A stretch of DNA of 64,000 nucleotides. It comes from Cephalotus follicularis. Lineage: Eukaryota > Streptophyta > Magnoliopsida > Oxalidales > Cephalotaceae. The notes beneath the pieces are model-generated. The model did not search any database, had not been told where the DNA came from, and worked only from the letters and a program-made list of their open reading frames with translations. Where the stretch lies: NCBI GenBank assembly GCA_001972305.1, contig BDDD01002116.1, positions 85,489-149,488 on the forward strand, read 5' to 3'. The position numbers and the translations under genes were made by a program. This document shows positions 1 to 10,585 of the stretch, one piece after another (the first letter of the stretch is position 1; each line of letters starts with the position of its first letter).

Positions 1-684
1 TATCTCCCGAATATACAATCGAGCAAGCTTCTCGATAGAATATGTCATGTTCATCGGAAGAAAGTGTGCGGACTTAGTAAGTCTGTCCACAACAACCCAT
101 ACTGCTTCATGCTGGTTTCGTGACCTCGGCAATCCAAACACAAAGTCCATGGTCACGTGTTCCCATTTCCATTCCACCACTGGTAGCGATTGTAGCAGTC
201 CCGCAGGTTTCTGATGTTCAGCCTTCACTCTCTGACAGGTCAAACATCGTGCTACATATTCTGCAATCTCTCTCTTCATACCGCTCCACCAGTAGTTCTT
301 TTTCAGGTTGTACCACATCTTGGAACTTCCTGGGTGAACACAATACCTCGATTTGTGAGATTGTTGCAGAAGCTCATTCTTGATACTCTCATCATTCGGA
401 ACACAAATCCTTCCCCGGAACCTCAGTATGCCATCAGTATATACGGAGAACTCAGAATCAGCGTCAAGGTTCTCATGAAAACTCCAAAAATCAGCATTAC
501 TATACTGAGCAGTCAAAATACGCTCAAGAAGTTCCGATTGTGCTCACATACTTGCCACAATCACTCCACGGGAAACCATGAACGGATTCCATCTCTGAAA
601 TTCCTCCAATAGGTTCCACTGTGAAACCATAGCTCCAGCAATCATCGCCTTGCGACTAAGCGCATCAGCCAATACATTTGCCTT
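1..684 (-). pseudogene. Tekay RNase H tail and integrase N-terminal half (decayed)
   Basis: Minus-strand translation continues from RNase H (ANVLADALSRKA) into an integrase HHCC zinc-binding region containing CVHPGSSKMW, then YWW and a CLTC pair. The core starts at MDFVFGLPRSRNQHEAVW and VVDRLTKSAHFLP and is cut by the window edge. Integrase inserts the cDNA into the host genome. A TGA replaces a glycine codon just after NIQYHP (about 685) and another TGA lies near 545, so this part is not translatable with the rest. Confidence 0.82.
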
Positions 685-2631
685 TCACGGGTGGTACTGA
701 ATGTTGCAGTTGTAGTCATTGAAAAACTCCACCCATCGCCTCTGTCTCATGTTGAGTTCCTTCTGTGAAAATAAATATTTCAAGCTTTTGTGGTCAGTAA
801 AGTTTTCAAACTGCGTTCCATTGAGGTAGTGCCTCCATTTCTGTAAGGCAAATACTATGGCCACCAACTCTAGATCGTGTACGGGATAGTTTTCCTCGTA
901 CGGCTTCAACTTTCTCGATGCGTATGCAATTGCCCTGCCATGTTGCATAAGAACGCATCCCAGTCCCTTCCCAGAAGCGTCTGTGTAAACAGTAAACCCT
1001 TCATTACCCTCAGGTAATGCCAGCACTGGAGTCGAAATCAACCGACTCTTCAACTCTTGGAAACTTGTCTCACAAGACTCGTCCCACACAAAGATGGACT
1101 TGTTCTGCGTTAACTGGGTCAGTTGAGCAGCAAGCTTTGAAAATCCCTCGATGAATCTGCGATAATAGCCAGCCAATCCCAAGAAACTACGCACCTCCGT
1201 AGCGTTCCTCGGTTGGGGCCAATCAACAATGCTCTCAATCTTCGAAGGATCCACTGACAATCCTTCACTCGACACTATGTGACCTATGAAAGTCACCTGA
1301 TCCAGCCAAAATTCACACTTGCTGAATTTGGCGTACAGCTGTTCCTTTCGCAGTATCTGCAACACAATCTTCAAGTGCTGCATGTGTTCCTCAACGCTTT
1401 CTGAGTAGATATGGATGTCATATAGGAATATCACAACAAACTGATCAAGATAGGGCTGGAACACTCTATTCATCAGACACATAAAGGCTGCAGGAGCATA
1501 CGTCAAACCGAACGGCAATATCAAAAACTCGTAATGCCCATATCTGGTTCGGAATGCTGTTTTCTCCACATCACCTTCTCGGATTCTCAGTTGGTGATAG
1601 CCTGTTCACAGGTCAAGTTTGGAGAACACAGTCGAGCCTTGCAATTAATCGAACAATTCCTCAATATGTGGCAGAGGATACTTGTTCTTTACCGTCACTT
1701 GATTCAGCAACCTGTAATCAATGCATAGCCGCATTGATCCATCCTTCTTCTTCACAAATAGAACCGGTGCTCCCCACGGCGACACACTCGGTCTGATAAA
1801 ACCCTTGTCAAGATAATCCTGCAGTTGGACTTTCAACTCCTTCAATTCAGCAGGAGCCATTCGGTATGGTGCTCTGGATATCGGAGCAGTACCCGGTAAT
1901 AATTCGATGCTGAACTCTATGTCCCTCTCCGGTGGCAATGAAGTGAGTTCATCTGGAAATACATCAGGAAAATCACATACAACAGGCACTTGATCAATAC
2001 TGGGCGTACCTTTCGTATGGTCAATCACATACGCCAAATATCCCTCGCATCCTTGCTTAAGATATTTCTGTGCTCGTGTATGTGAAATGATCGGAGCAGT
2101 AACATTCTTTTCTCTGATGAATTTGCACTCTGTCCCATCTTGCAGATAAAATATCATCATCTTGTTGTAGAAATCAACACAAGCATGATGAGCATATAGC
2201 CAATCCATCCCAAAGATTACATCAAAATTGCGGATGGGCAATACTATCAGGTCAGCAGTCAATTCAATTCCCGCTATCACAATTTCACAATCCTTCAGAA
2301 CAGTGTCAGATAAAAGACAAGTACCCGCAGGAGTACTCATCTCCAAAACATAGGGCAATCCAGAAGTAACACCATGCAATTTGCGAGCAAAACTAGATGC
2401 AATAAATGAATGTGTTACACCAGGGTCAATCAACACATGTGCTAATATGCCAGATATATAAATGGTACCTCCCACAACAGTAGTAGATTCTGGCACATCA
2501 TCTTTAGATAAGGTATAGACCCTACCTTTCATGATCCCCTTTCCGGTGTCCTTCCGCGGTTGAGCTGCCGCAACACTTCCACTAGCACCAGCGCTCCCCT
2601 GTTGGCTGCGTGCTTGATCTCTCACCATTGG
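685..2631 (-). pseudogene. Tekay protease, reverse transcriptase and RNase H (decayed)
   Basis: This is the polyprotein segment that processes Gag and copies RNA to cDNA. Protease is recognisable at [19 protein letters not shown] (about 2430-2375), where the usual D-S/T-G active site reads DPG. RT begins near [16 protein letters not shown] and includes the LPHIEELFD block. Two nonsense codons follow at about 1644 (TAA) and 1602 (TGA), both explicable as C-to-T changes of CAA and CGA. The catalytic YxDD-box region reads [12 protein letters not shown], so one of the paired aspartates is Tyr. RNase H has [10 protein letters not shown] and [15 protein letters not shown]. The reading phase is otherwise unbroken from 2682 to 685. 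Confidence 0.88.
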
Positions 2632-3690
2632 GCATTTATTCAGCATATGGTCTTGAGAACTACATCTCAAGCACTTCCCCATTTTCTTCCAGCATTCGGC
2701 CTCATTGTGATTCTGACGACCGCAAAAAGTACATACACTGGTATTCTGCTAACAGTTTCGGCCAGGTGTCCTTGATCGAGTGCGTTGAGAACCACCTTGC
2801 CCTCTGTTATCAGACTTGTTTGACCTAGTAGGAGTATTGCTTCCCTGCCCTTGTGACTGTACGGCCCTCGATGGATTAGTACGAGTCCGTTCTGCCCTTC
2901 TCTCATTAGCATCTTCTTCCAGAATCATTGCCCTCTCAGCAACTTCAACAAAAGATGTCAGCTGTAACATCAATAATTTGGATCTGATATATGGTCGAAG
3001 GCCTTTCAGGAACCTCCGGATCATCCGTGACTCTCCCTCTACAAGATACGGCGTGTGTCTGGCCACCTCTACAAATCTGTTCTGGTATTGAGCTACCGTC
3101 ATGTCTCCCTGACGTAACTCCATCAGCTCTGTCTCCCATCTATCACGCTCAATCTGTGGTACATAAGCATCCAGAAACTCGGACTGAAATCTGTCCCAAG
3201 TTTTGTTGAGTCCACGGAATTCCCATTTCGCTTTTGTTCTCTCCCACCAGTAAGTCGCTTCGCCCCAAAGGCGGTACACAGCAAAACTGAGCTTCTGCTC
3301 ATCTGTACAGTCCAGAGCAGTAAATATCTTTTCCAGATCTCTAATCCATCGCTCAGCAGCAGTGGCATTCAGTTCGCCATTAAAGGTTGGAGGATTCTGT
3401 CGCATGAACCGCTCCAGATCCCGGCCAAAACCACCTGTATGACAAGCATCCGGTGCTGGCTGATATGCCCGGTTAGCCTCATACATCTGCCGGAGCTGCT
3501 CCATGTTCGCTGCATTTGCTTGCATCTGCTGTCGGAAAAGATCAGCCAGATTGTCAAAATTACTTCTCTCATCTTGGACTGGAGGAACATTCACTCCTTC
3601 TTTCATTTGCGGAATATTTTCGGGTACCGGTGGAGCATTAAATCCGTCGTTGGCTCTACGCCTTCCTCTTCGTCCTCTTCTTGGATCCAT
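2632..3690 (-). pseudogene. Tekay gag with two CCHC zinc knuckles
   Basis: Gag forms the virus-like particle and binds element RNA. The start ATG at 3690 opens with a basic stretch (MDPRRGRRGRRR). The Retrotrans_gag core follows, with AAERWIRDLEKIF, YRLWGEATYWWER and the LRQGDMTVAQYQNRF block. A basic S/R/Q-rich tail leads to two knuckles, [14 protein letters not shown] and [14 protein letters not shown], both C-x2-C-x4-H-x4-C. A TAG at 2749-2751 interrupts the frame just before the first knuckle, which would truncate Gag to 313 residues and cut off pol. Confidence 0.88.
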
Positions 3691-4304
3691 TTAGTTTCCT
3701 ATATGGAATGATAAAAATCATTAGGAAACATTTCATTCAAATTTCCGAGAAACTTATCCCAGTGTCACACCCCGCTTGCATTAACAACATACAACATGGC
3801 AATTTAATAGATATCCAGCTTATACAGAGAACGATAAAATTTAAAACTTTTAAACAGACATCATCTTGCGGAAGCATTTATATATAAGCTGAAACAAACG
3901 GAACCATGCGTCCCATACCGCATGATTCCCACAACATCCACGGTAAAACATAGTTAAAAAGCCCACAAGCGGAGCATGATCCAAGGTTGTTACAACAACA
4001 ATAGCAAAACATTAGTACATAAACCAAAGTACAACATGTTCGCTACAATGCTTTACAAAAACTTAAAGCAGAAAACTCCCATCACTTCACAATCCAAAAC
4101 AGCCATGCTCGGCAAAGATTTCTCAAAACATATAATTTCGTGTAAAGTAATGATTTTTCATTAACTACAATGCACTTCCAAAAATATGTTATAACAGTTC
4201 AATCTCAATATCCACAATACTCAAAACAGTTCATAAAGCTTCACGAAGCAAAACATCACAATACACGATGCATACGTATGTTCATGGGCGAAACAGGCCC
4301 CCAA

Positions 4305-4612
4305 CAGTCGGCTGCCCACCACTGGCAGTCGGCTGTCCCCCTCAAAATAGTCGGCTGCCAATCCCAGGAAGTCGGCTGCACGACCAGACAGTCGGCTGTC
4401 TACCAAGACAGTCGGCTGCCCGTACTCGACAGTCGGCTGCCATCCCTGACAGTCGGCTGTCCACACCCCCACAGTCGGCTGCCGACCTACGGCAGTCGAC
4501 TACACAACCTCTGCAGACATTTTTGGGAAACGAACGTGGGCAGTCGACTGGCCTCACCAGACAGTCGGCTGGACCCCCAGGCAGTCGACTGTCCAGGGTG
4601 GGCAGTCGGCTG
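4305..4612. repeat. Phased palindromic-word array, CAGTCGGCTG/CAGTCGACTG, 14 units
   Basis: Word starts are at 4305, 4326, 4348, 4369, 4389, 4409, 4430, 4450, 4472 and 4493, then 4541, 4562, 4582 and 4603. Steps are 20-22 bp except one gap of 48. The core is CAGTCGGCTG or the perfect palindrome CAGTCGACTG, with about 11 bp of unrelated spacer between words. Spacers are not conserved, so selection or homogenisation acts on word and spacing rather than on a whole 21-bp repeat unit. It lies in the nested solo LTR. Confidence 0.95.
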
Positions 4613-5130
4613 GATTCTGCAGCAGGTGTGAAAAACCAGCTGCTAAACAGCCTCAAACACAAAACCAACAAAACCCAAAATGACATATTTATGCACATAC
4701 ACGTTCCAAGCTCACAATATAACATAAACATGCATTTTATTTCATCAAAAACATTTACAATTGAAATTATGTTGCAAAAGTGACTTCCCCCTACCTTAGA
4801 ACTCCAAGTTAGGAGTTGCAATCCACCTCTTTAAGCTTAAATCCGAAGCTCTTGCAACCCCAACACGATCAGCCACCTTCAACAAGCCCGAAATCCCACT
4901 GCCAAGCCTCCAAACTTTCGGTTTCAACACAAACCTCACAAAGCCTCAACACACACACACACTTTCACTCTCAAACTCTTATGAATCACAAAGAAAGATG
5001 GAGGAAGAAGAGAGAAATGTTGTGTTTTAAGGAGAAAACCCGGCCCCCCATCTGCCAAATGCCATAACACCAAAAACACTCACCCATTTCTCATTTAAGG
5101 CAGAAAACGCGTGGGCTGTCTGACGCATGG

Positions 5131-5260
5131 CAGTCGACTGCCTTTCTTGGCAGTCGGCTGTTTCTGCCGACACTCCCACCAGTCGGCTGCCTCCTCACGG
5201 CAGTCGGCTGCCGTACCTCAGCAAGGGTCCAGTCGGCTGCCTCCCTGTGGCAGTCGGCTG
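5131..5260. repeat. Second phased CAGTCGGCTG cluster, 6 units
   Basis: Words start at 5131, 5151, 5180, 5201, 5230 and 5251, giving steps of 20, 29, 21, 29 and 21 bp. The first is the perfect palindrome CAGTCGACTG. The cluster is 140-270 bp inside the LTR 5' end on the minus strand, so it is probably in U3. A similar cluster occupies the same relative place in the plus-strand LTR at 61818. Confidence 0.93.
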
Positions 5261-5426
5261 CCCCTGCACCAAAAGCACACAAAACACACTTTATTGCAAC
5301 ATTTCAACACGGGAAAGAGGGAAAACACGATTCTCATTAACACAAGGTGTAAAATTACATTGGAAAGCAATATTACACATAAATGACAATCCCGGGCGTT
5401 ACACCCAGCTAGCATATATGGAATAT

Positions 5427-5438
5427 GCTCTGATACCA
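5427..5438 (-). other. Primer-binding site of the Tekay element (initiator Met tRNA)
   Basis: The minus strand reads TGGTATCAGAGC, the usual plant complement of the initiator Met-tRNA 3' end, three bases after the LTR end ...GTGTGACA. It marks the start of minus-strand cDNA synthesis and fixes 5442 as the LTR boundary. Confidence 0.92.
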
Positions 5439-5441
5439 TGC

Positions 5442-7568
5442 TGTCACACCCCGCTATTTCGGTTCACATTAAGACGAGCATATATAGTGATATCAGTATT
5501 AAACATACATTCCAGCATCTCATTCGATAAAAGGTATAACAATATGCGGAAGCAGTCAATAAGCCAGAATATATAAAAAATACAAGTCATCCGCATGCAT
5601 CCCATACTACGTGCGGGTACAAGTCAAAATTATCCTTAACATAAGGAATACAATCGTAACGAGGTATGATCCGTTCATTCATTACAATACATCATAAAAA
5701 TAACAACCTTGAAACGATAAACAGAAGCTCTCCAAGCTTCAGCAGCAAGCTCCGAAAGTCCTTGCTCAATCTGTAATTGTAGGGGTTAGCCGTTGTCCTC
5801 ACTTGGCTAAGTAGGAAGATAATGTATACAGAGGAATATATGAATGCAATATGTATGACAGTTTATATCAAAATAACATTTACATAGCCAATATAAGAGC
5901 AATCATTCCAAGTGGCCATAAACGGTTCATATGCAATAATACCGCACAAGGGTACAATCAATTAAATCAGTCGTTTGGGTGTCACATGTCACTAAATCCT
6001 AGCACCAACTGTGCACCACCTAACTATCACCCTATGCTCCGAGGATGATAGAAAAGGTAACATTTACTACCGGCGTTGGCGGGTAGTTTAACAGTACTTT
6101 CTGCAATTGCAGATAGTAGGTGATACTCTGGCCAACTCCTGGCATCCAGAATCACATCCATAGCCAGTGATATCCTCCATCACTCGACTATGGCAGTAAG
6201 CATAGACAATCAATTCAATCAGTACAATCAATAACAACATTGCATATATAATTAATATGCAATATCAAGTGTTTTCTTTAGAAAGATATATCAGTTCAGT
6301 AATCGTACATCTCATGTGAGGAAACGATATCAGTACAGTAGTGGTTTCCGGATGAGGAAACAAAACAGTAGGTACCTCTCATGTAGAAGGAAAAATCAGT
6401 AGTTATTGACATTAAGCGTTCTTTGAAAATGATAATAAATATCGTAATTTTGGTACAAAGACCATAAATGGTTTCAATCTTTGAAATTATCAGCAGTAGT
6501 GTTGTTAATAGCACCAATCAGTATGTATATACTAACATAAGTAGTATATGCAGTAACATTAAACAAAGCAGTAATTTTTATAACTCATACTTTCACTTGA
6601 AATGGTGTTTAAGCCATAAATTGTGCATATAGCACATAATTCGTTCGATCAGTGAAATATCAGTAGTAATGATGTTAACCAACATCAAACAGTATGTACC
6701 TTATAATGGTAACATATACAAATCAATAACAATGCGAAACAGTAGCAATTCAGTTGATGTTGTACAATTTCTGCCCAGAACAGTCGACTGCCCTCAAGAA
6801 CCAGCCGATTGTTGGGTTGAGTAGTCGACTGCTTTCAATGGCAGTCGACTGGTTTTGCCCAAAAATGCAGGCAGAACAGTTTATGTGTAGTGCAATTTAA
6901 TGCCAAATCAGTTCAATGCAAGTAGAAAGTAACATACATGAAATGCATGATCATATCTTCCAAAACATAACACTACCTCTACCTCAATTTGCTATCCCAA
7001 GATCAATTGTGTGATCTTTCTCTTTAAAGTTCCAAAGCCTTTTTCCAAGCTTTCTGCCAATAATTCTTTTAATCTCAGCAATTCAATCTATACATGCATG
7101 TTTATAGATACATGCAACAATAACAGAAGATTCAGTAACCACTTATAGACATTCCAATCAGTAGATCAAGTCATTAGTTCATTAATTTTATATCAACTCT
7201 CTTTTACCCCAAATTATGCACTTATCAATTTTATCAATCCATTGTCTCCTAAGTGGACAGTAGATGTGTAGTATATTCATAAGGAAATCAGTAGCTTATG
7301 GCAACTAACAACAACTTACTATCCAATTTGAGATTACAACCATTCCTGCACCAAGTGCTATATTCCATTTTAAATCCATAAATCCTAGAAGATGTTAACC
7401 AACCATGGTAGTAGAGATTAAGCATTCTCCTAGACCTTACTGTCAGATTATAACAACACGGGGAATTCGAATTCGAACTTACCAGGAATGTTCAAAGCTT
7501 CCCTTTTCCTTCTTTGAGCTCTACACCATCACATGCATTCCAATGCAAGCTCCAACAAACTCCCAGCT
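5442..7568 (-). mobile_element. 5' LTR of the Tekay element, truncated by SIRE insertion
   Basis: The minus-strand end ...GGGGTGTGACA abuts the primer site. The segment at 5775-5815 and the block at 6000-6120 recur, inverted, in the LTR at 12700-14675, which confirms the family. The LTR 5' end (TGTAA...) is missing because homology to the SIRE LTR begins at about 7569. It includes a short phased CAGTCGACTG array. No coding sequence was seen. Confidence 0.8.
6781..6851. repeat. Phased CAGTCGACTG array, 4 units
   Basis: Words start at 6781 (CAGTCGACTG), 6802 (CAGCCGATTG), 6822 (TAGTCGACTG) and 6842 (CAGTCGACTG), with steps of 21, 20 and 20 bp. The two variant words differ at positions where deamination of cytosine would be expected. 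Confidence 0.9.
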
Positions 7569-7876
7569 TCGTGATTGACCTCAATCACAAGACTTTGACC
7601 TCAAAGCCTTAGAGGATTCTCCTCTTTTGCAAGTAAAATGAAAGTGTTTACAAGAACCTCTTAAATAGGTTGATGTGAATAATTCAGCTCACAAAATGAA
7701 ACACTCAGACAATCTCAAAGAATAAAGCTTAGTAGCTTTGTAGAACAATAAAGAACACTTTGAGCTTTTTCACACAAGTATGCTTGAATTCTATCTCTCT
7801 TTTGATGTTGTGTAGATCTTGTTGAATTGATGTAGTTCAGTGTGTTTCTATATCTTCTTCTGAGGTTTCATGCTTC

Positions 7877-7884
7877 CTTTTATA
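7877..7884 (-). promoter_or_regulatory. TATA box of the SIRE LTR
   Basis: The minus strand reads GGCTATAAAAGGAAGC, a strong plant TATA box. The phased array lies 100-640 bp upstream, and the sequence is repeated in the second LTR piece near 12548. Confidence 0.75.
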
Positions 7885-7983
7885 GCCAGAAAAGATTTGT
7901 AGTCGTTGCATAATTTGTGGAAGCTTTTGATTTAATAATGTGTAGTTGCCATTATTGAATTTTGTCTCTGCTGGTATAAAGAT

Positions 7984-8522
7984 GTCGACTTCTTTTTAAA
8001 AGGCGTCGATGTCTTTTCAGTTGGTAGCCGTTGGAAGTGGTTGAACTAGCCGTTCCAGGCTTCCCAGGTTTTGTTCACTTAAAAAGACGTCGACTTCTTT
8101 TTAAAGGCGTCGATGTCTTTTCTGGGAAATCTCCAGAATATGAGTCTTTGAACATCACATCGACTTCTTCACTTGGAGTCGATGCATTTTCTGGGAATGG
8201 CAGGTACCTCTGAAAAAGGCGTCGATGTCTTTTATGTTGACGTCGATGTCTTTGATGTAGGGATCGATGTCTTCAATTGTAATTTCATACAGTAGCTTCT
8301 GGCACTTAAAACGTCGAAGTTATCTTGAAAGTAGTCGATGTCATCTTGAAAGTAGTCGATGTCTTTTGGAAGTAGTCGATGTCTTTTGGTACGAACGTCG
8401 ATGTCATTACTGGAAGTACGATGTCTTCTTTGTAATTGATCTTGCACTAAAGATGTCGATATTATTTGGAAGTAGTCGACTTCTTTCATACGGACGTCGA
8501 TGTTTTTCCTTGAAAGTCGATG
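7984..8522. repeat. Phased GTCGATGTC/GTCGACTTC array in SIRE U3, about 19 words
   Basis: GTCGA-type cores start at 7984, 8005, 8089, 8109, 8159, 8178, 8221, 8242, 8263, 8313, 8334, 8355, 8375, 8397, 8416, 8455, 8475, 8496 and 8516. Steps are mostly 19-22 bp, and the longer ones are 39-50 or 84 bp, close to multiples of the same unit. Words vary between AGTCGATGTC and the palindromic AAGTCGACTT. Confidence 0.92.
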
Positions 8523-8643
8523 TCTTCGTCTGCAGATGGTATTAGGCTTTGATATTGATCTTGTAATTTCTTGCACATCAAGTAAATTAGTTAAATGCAA
8601 ATATGTTATCATCAAAACAAGGATTGAGACTAAATCGTCAACA

Positions 8644-8990
8644 ATCTCCCCCTTTTTGATGATGACAAAAATTTACTCAAAATGCATAAGTTATAAGTAA
8701 TACCATTTGAAAAATATAAGTGAATATCAAAAGACATTTATAATGTAAATTGCAATATCAGTAAGCATTATAATGTAAGTTGCAAGTAAGCAAAAGAGTT
8801 TGAGAGTTCTATAGCATTTAGTCTCCCATTGAGCCTTTCACTCAAAAATTCATAAATAGCATTTCCCCCATCAGCATTTCTCCGTAAACATAATTCTTTT
8901 GAGCCGCCATTAGCATTTCTCCCCCTTTTTTGTATAGCATCAAAAAGATTCTACAAAGGCAGAAAAATATTAGCTCCCCCTTAATAACAG
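8644..8990 (-). other. Multiple polypurine tracts before the SIRE 3' LTR
   Basis: The minus strand has four G-rich purine tracts: next to the LTR (8644-8658, AAAAAGGGGGAGAT), near 8864, near 8928-8938 (AAAAAAGGGGGAGAAATGC) and near 8974 (GGGGGAGCTAAT). Only the LTR-adjacent tract should prime plus-strand synthesis; repeated tracts are a known SIRE-group feature. The stretch 8660-9270 holds no other recognised gene. Confidence 0.65.
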
Positions 8991-9270
8991 CAAGGGTAAA
9001 AAGAATATGAATAAGGCAAAAGGCATAAAATTTCATAATATCGGCAATGATGATAGTTATGGGAAATAATTGAGAAATCATACAACACAATTATATCATA
9101 AATCATTCATACAATTATAAACAAAATTCATAAAAACACAATCGCATAAACATTTCATTAATATCATTAATTCAAACTTGTTCTTTACAGAAAAAGAGAT
9201 GAACACAAAGGTTCATAACAACATCAAACAAAAAACAGCAACAAGATTTAAAGCAGAAACAACAACAAAA

Positions 9271-10585
9271 TCATTCATCAGCAGGAGTGGTATCGGATTC
9301 GGATTCATCGCCCGAAGTCTCTTCACATCGATCAATGGTCTTGGATTCGGCAAGCTTCCGTTCCATCCTTTTGAGACGCCTCTTTGCGACTTTTAAATCG
9401 TAGAAGATGGTGTCATCAATGTGTTGGAAGTCAGACTGAATTACCCTATGATCACCCTCCAATCTACCAAGCCGAGTGTTGATTTGTTTGAATTCTTCTT
9501 TAAACGAGGATTGCATGGCAGCAAGTTGTGATTGCATGAACTCCATCATCCTGTCATAATCAGAAGTAGATGAAGTTCCTTGAGCTTGAGCCGGTGCTGG
9601 TGCAGCTTGTTGTTGAGCTTCCCATGGAGTATTCTCTTCTTTCTCTTCAATGGCAATCCTTGGGCCTTGATCCACTTTGGGAAAATATGTCCAAATCCCT
9701 TGTTGTTTCTTCCACCCCATTCGATTTAACGTACTCTTGTTGTATGTATCTTCTTTCTTCAACTTCGTTGCAATCTCTCCTTCGAGCTGAATATGACAAT
9801 GTAGGAAGACTTTGGTAAGAATGGATCCGAAAGGAAGTAAGAATTTCTTTTGTGAAAATGCTCTTACCATAGTCTTGAGCATTAGGAGAGGAAAACAGAA
9901 TTCGATTTTACAAAGGATGCACCACATAATAAAAACTTGCATCCTAGACAACTTAGCATACCCTCCACCGGTGGGTAAAATTTGATGAACAATGAGATGG
10001 TGGAGAAGCCTATGGTCTACTGACAATTTATTGGTGGTCAGTGCCATATTGGGATGCACATTTGGATCGTTGGGATATAAAATCGACAAAAATTTGGTTA
10101 GGGTGAAAACCCTCAACCTCCAGCCATTTCTTGTGTTCAAAAACGTATAGACCGGTGTATGGAATATGTAAGATAGAAGCTAGAATCCTAGCATCTAGAT
10201 AAATCCTTTGCCCTTTAACAGATGAGGAGATTGCAAATTCCTCATTTTGGGCCGAAACCATCTTTAGGTTAGAGTAAAATTCCTTAACCAATTTTATGTA
10301 AAATGGGTCAGAAATTTGAACTAGGGGAAGAAGATGGAGGTTGTCTAACCAGGAAACGAAGGAAAATTTGGAAGAACAGAAATCTAAATCAATGTTTATG
10401 CCTCCCATGACTCATTTTTCAACGAAAGATATAGTTCGAATAGGAATTTGTTCTTCGGATGAGGAATCCGATTGAGAAGACTCAGAAGAAGATTCCCTAA
10501 GCTCAAGCCTCTACTTCTTAGCAGATTTCTTAGGCTGAGATGTAGAGGCAGCCTTCTTTTTGGCAGTTTGCTTTGTCCTAGGCAT
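9271..10585 (-). pseudogene. Extra ORF of the SIRE-type element (plant transposon-domain protein with coiled coil and histone H3-like start)
   Basis: The frame opens at ATG 10585-10583 with MPRTKQTAKKKAAST and a basic and then serine/acid-rich leader. A TAG at 10511-10513 and a TGA just before MGGINIDLDF (10408) interrupt it. The middle part (MGGINIDLDFCSSKF... to EGFHPNQIF) and, after a frameshift near 10085, the part from about LTTNKLSVDHRLL to TYFPKVDQGP resemble the 'putative plant transposon protein' domain found in extra ORFs of plant elements. The C-terminus has a heptad-like coiled coil (MMEFMQSQLAAMQSSFKEEFKQ...KRMERKLAESK) and an acidic end. It occupies the place of the SIRE env-like ORF. 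Function is unknown; about 435 codons if unbroken. Confidence 0.72.

Larger units (their letters stand above)
3763..5403 (-). mobile_element. Solo LTR of a Tekay-type element, nested between primer site and gag of the host element
   Basis: The minus strand starts TGTAACGCCCGGG and ends GGGGTGTGACA (TG..CA), 1641 bp. It is flanked by a perfect 5-bp duplication, CCCAG at 3758-3762 and 5404-5408. No internal coding region remains, so it is a solo LTR left by LTR-LTR recombination. It carries two clusters of CAGTCGGCTG words. A pyrimidine-rich stretch at about 4960-5040 could mark the transcription start, which would put the small cluster upstream and the large one downstream of it. Confidence 0.92.
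1..7568 (-). mobile_element. Tekay/Del-type Ty3/gypsy element, 5' LTR to integrase; 3' end lies outside the window
   Basis: On the minus strand the order is LTR (7568 to 5442), primer-binding site, leader, gag, protease, RT, RNase H and the start of integrase, which runs off the left edge. The gag-pol reading phase is shared from 3690 to 685, as in Tekay/Del chromoviruses, and the RT N-terminal region reads [20 protein letters not shown], typical of that lineage. The chromodomain and 3' LTR would lie before base 1. The leader is split by a solo LTR of the same family and the 5' LTR is cut by a SIRE-type element at about 7568. Several in-frame stops and altered catalytic residues show it is dead. 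Lineage call is from recognised motifs, not a search. Confidence 0.88.
7569..8643 (-). mobile_element. 3' LTR of the SIRE-type element
   Basis: The minus strand starts TGTTGACGATTT directly after the polypurine tract AAAAAGGGGGAGAT. The low-coordinate end is set by where similarity to the second LTR piece stops and is uncertain by a few bases. U3 contains a long phased array, and a TATA box lies at 7877-7884. Confidence 0.8.

Noticed and set aside
4305-4612. Regular repeats with unique spacers could be read as a CRISPR array
   Set aside because: The repeats are 10-bp palindromes with about 11-bp spacers inside a plant LTR. There are no cas genes and the sizes are far below CRISPR units.
4268-4783. 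Long ORFs on both strands through the CAGTCGGCTG array
   Set aside because: They are SRLP/QSA-type repeats caused by the array being free of stops in several frames. No domain and no consistent start.
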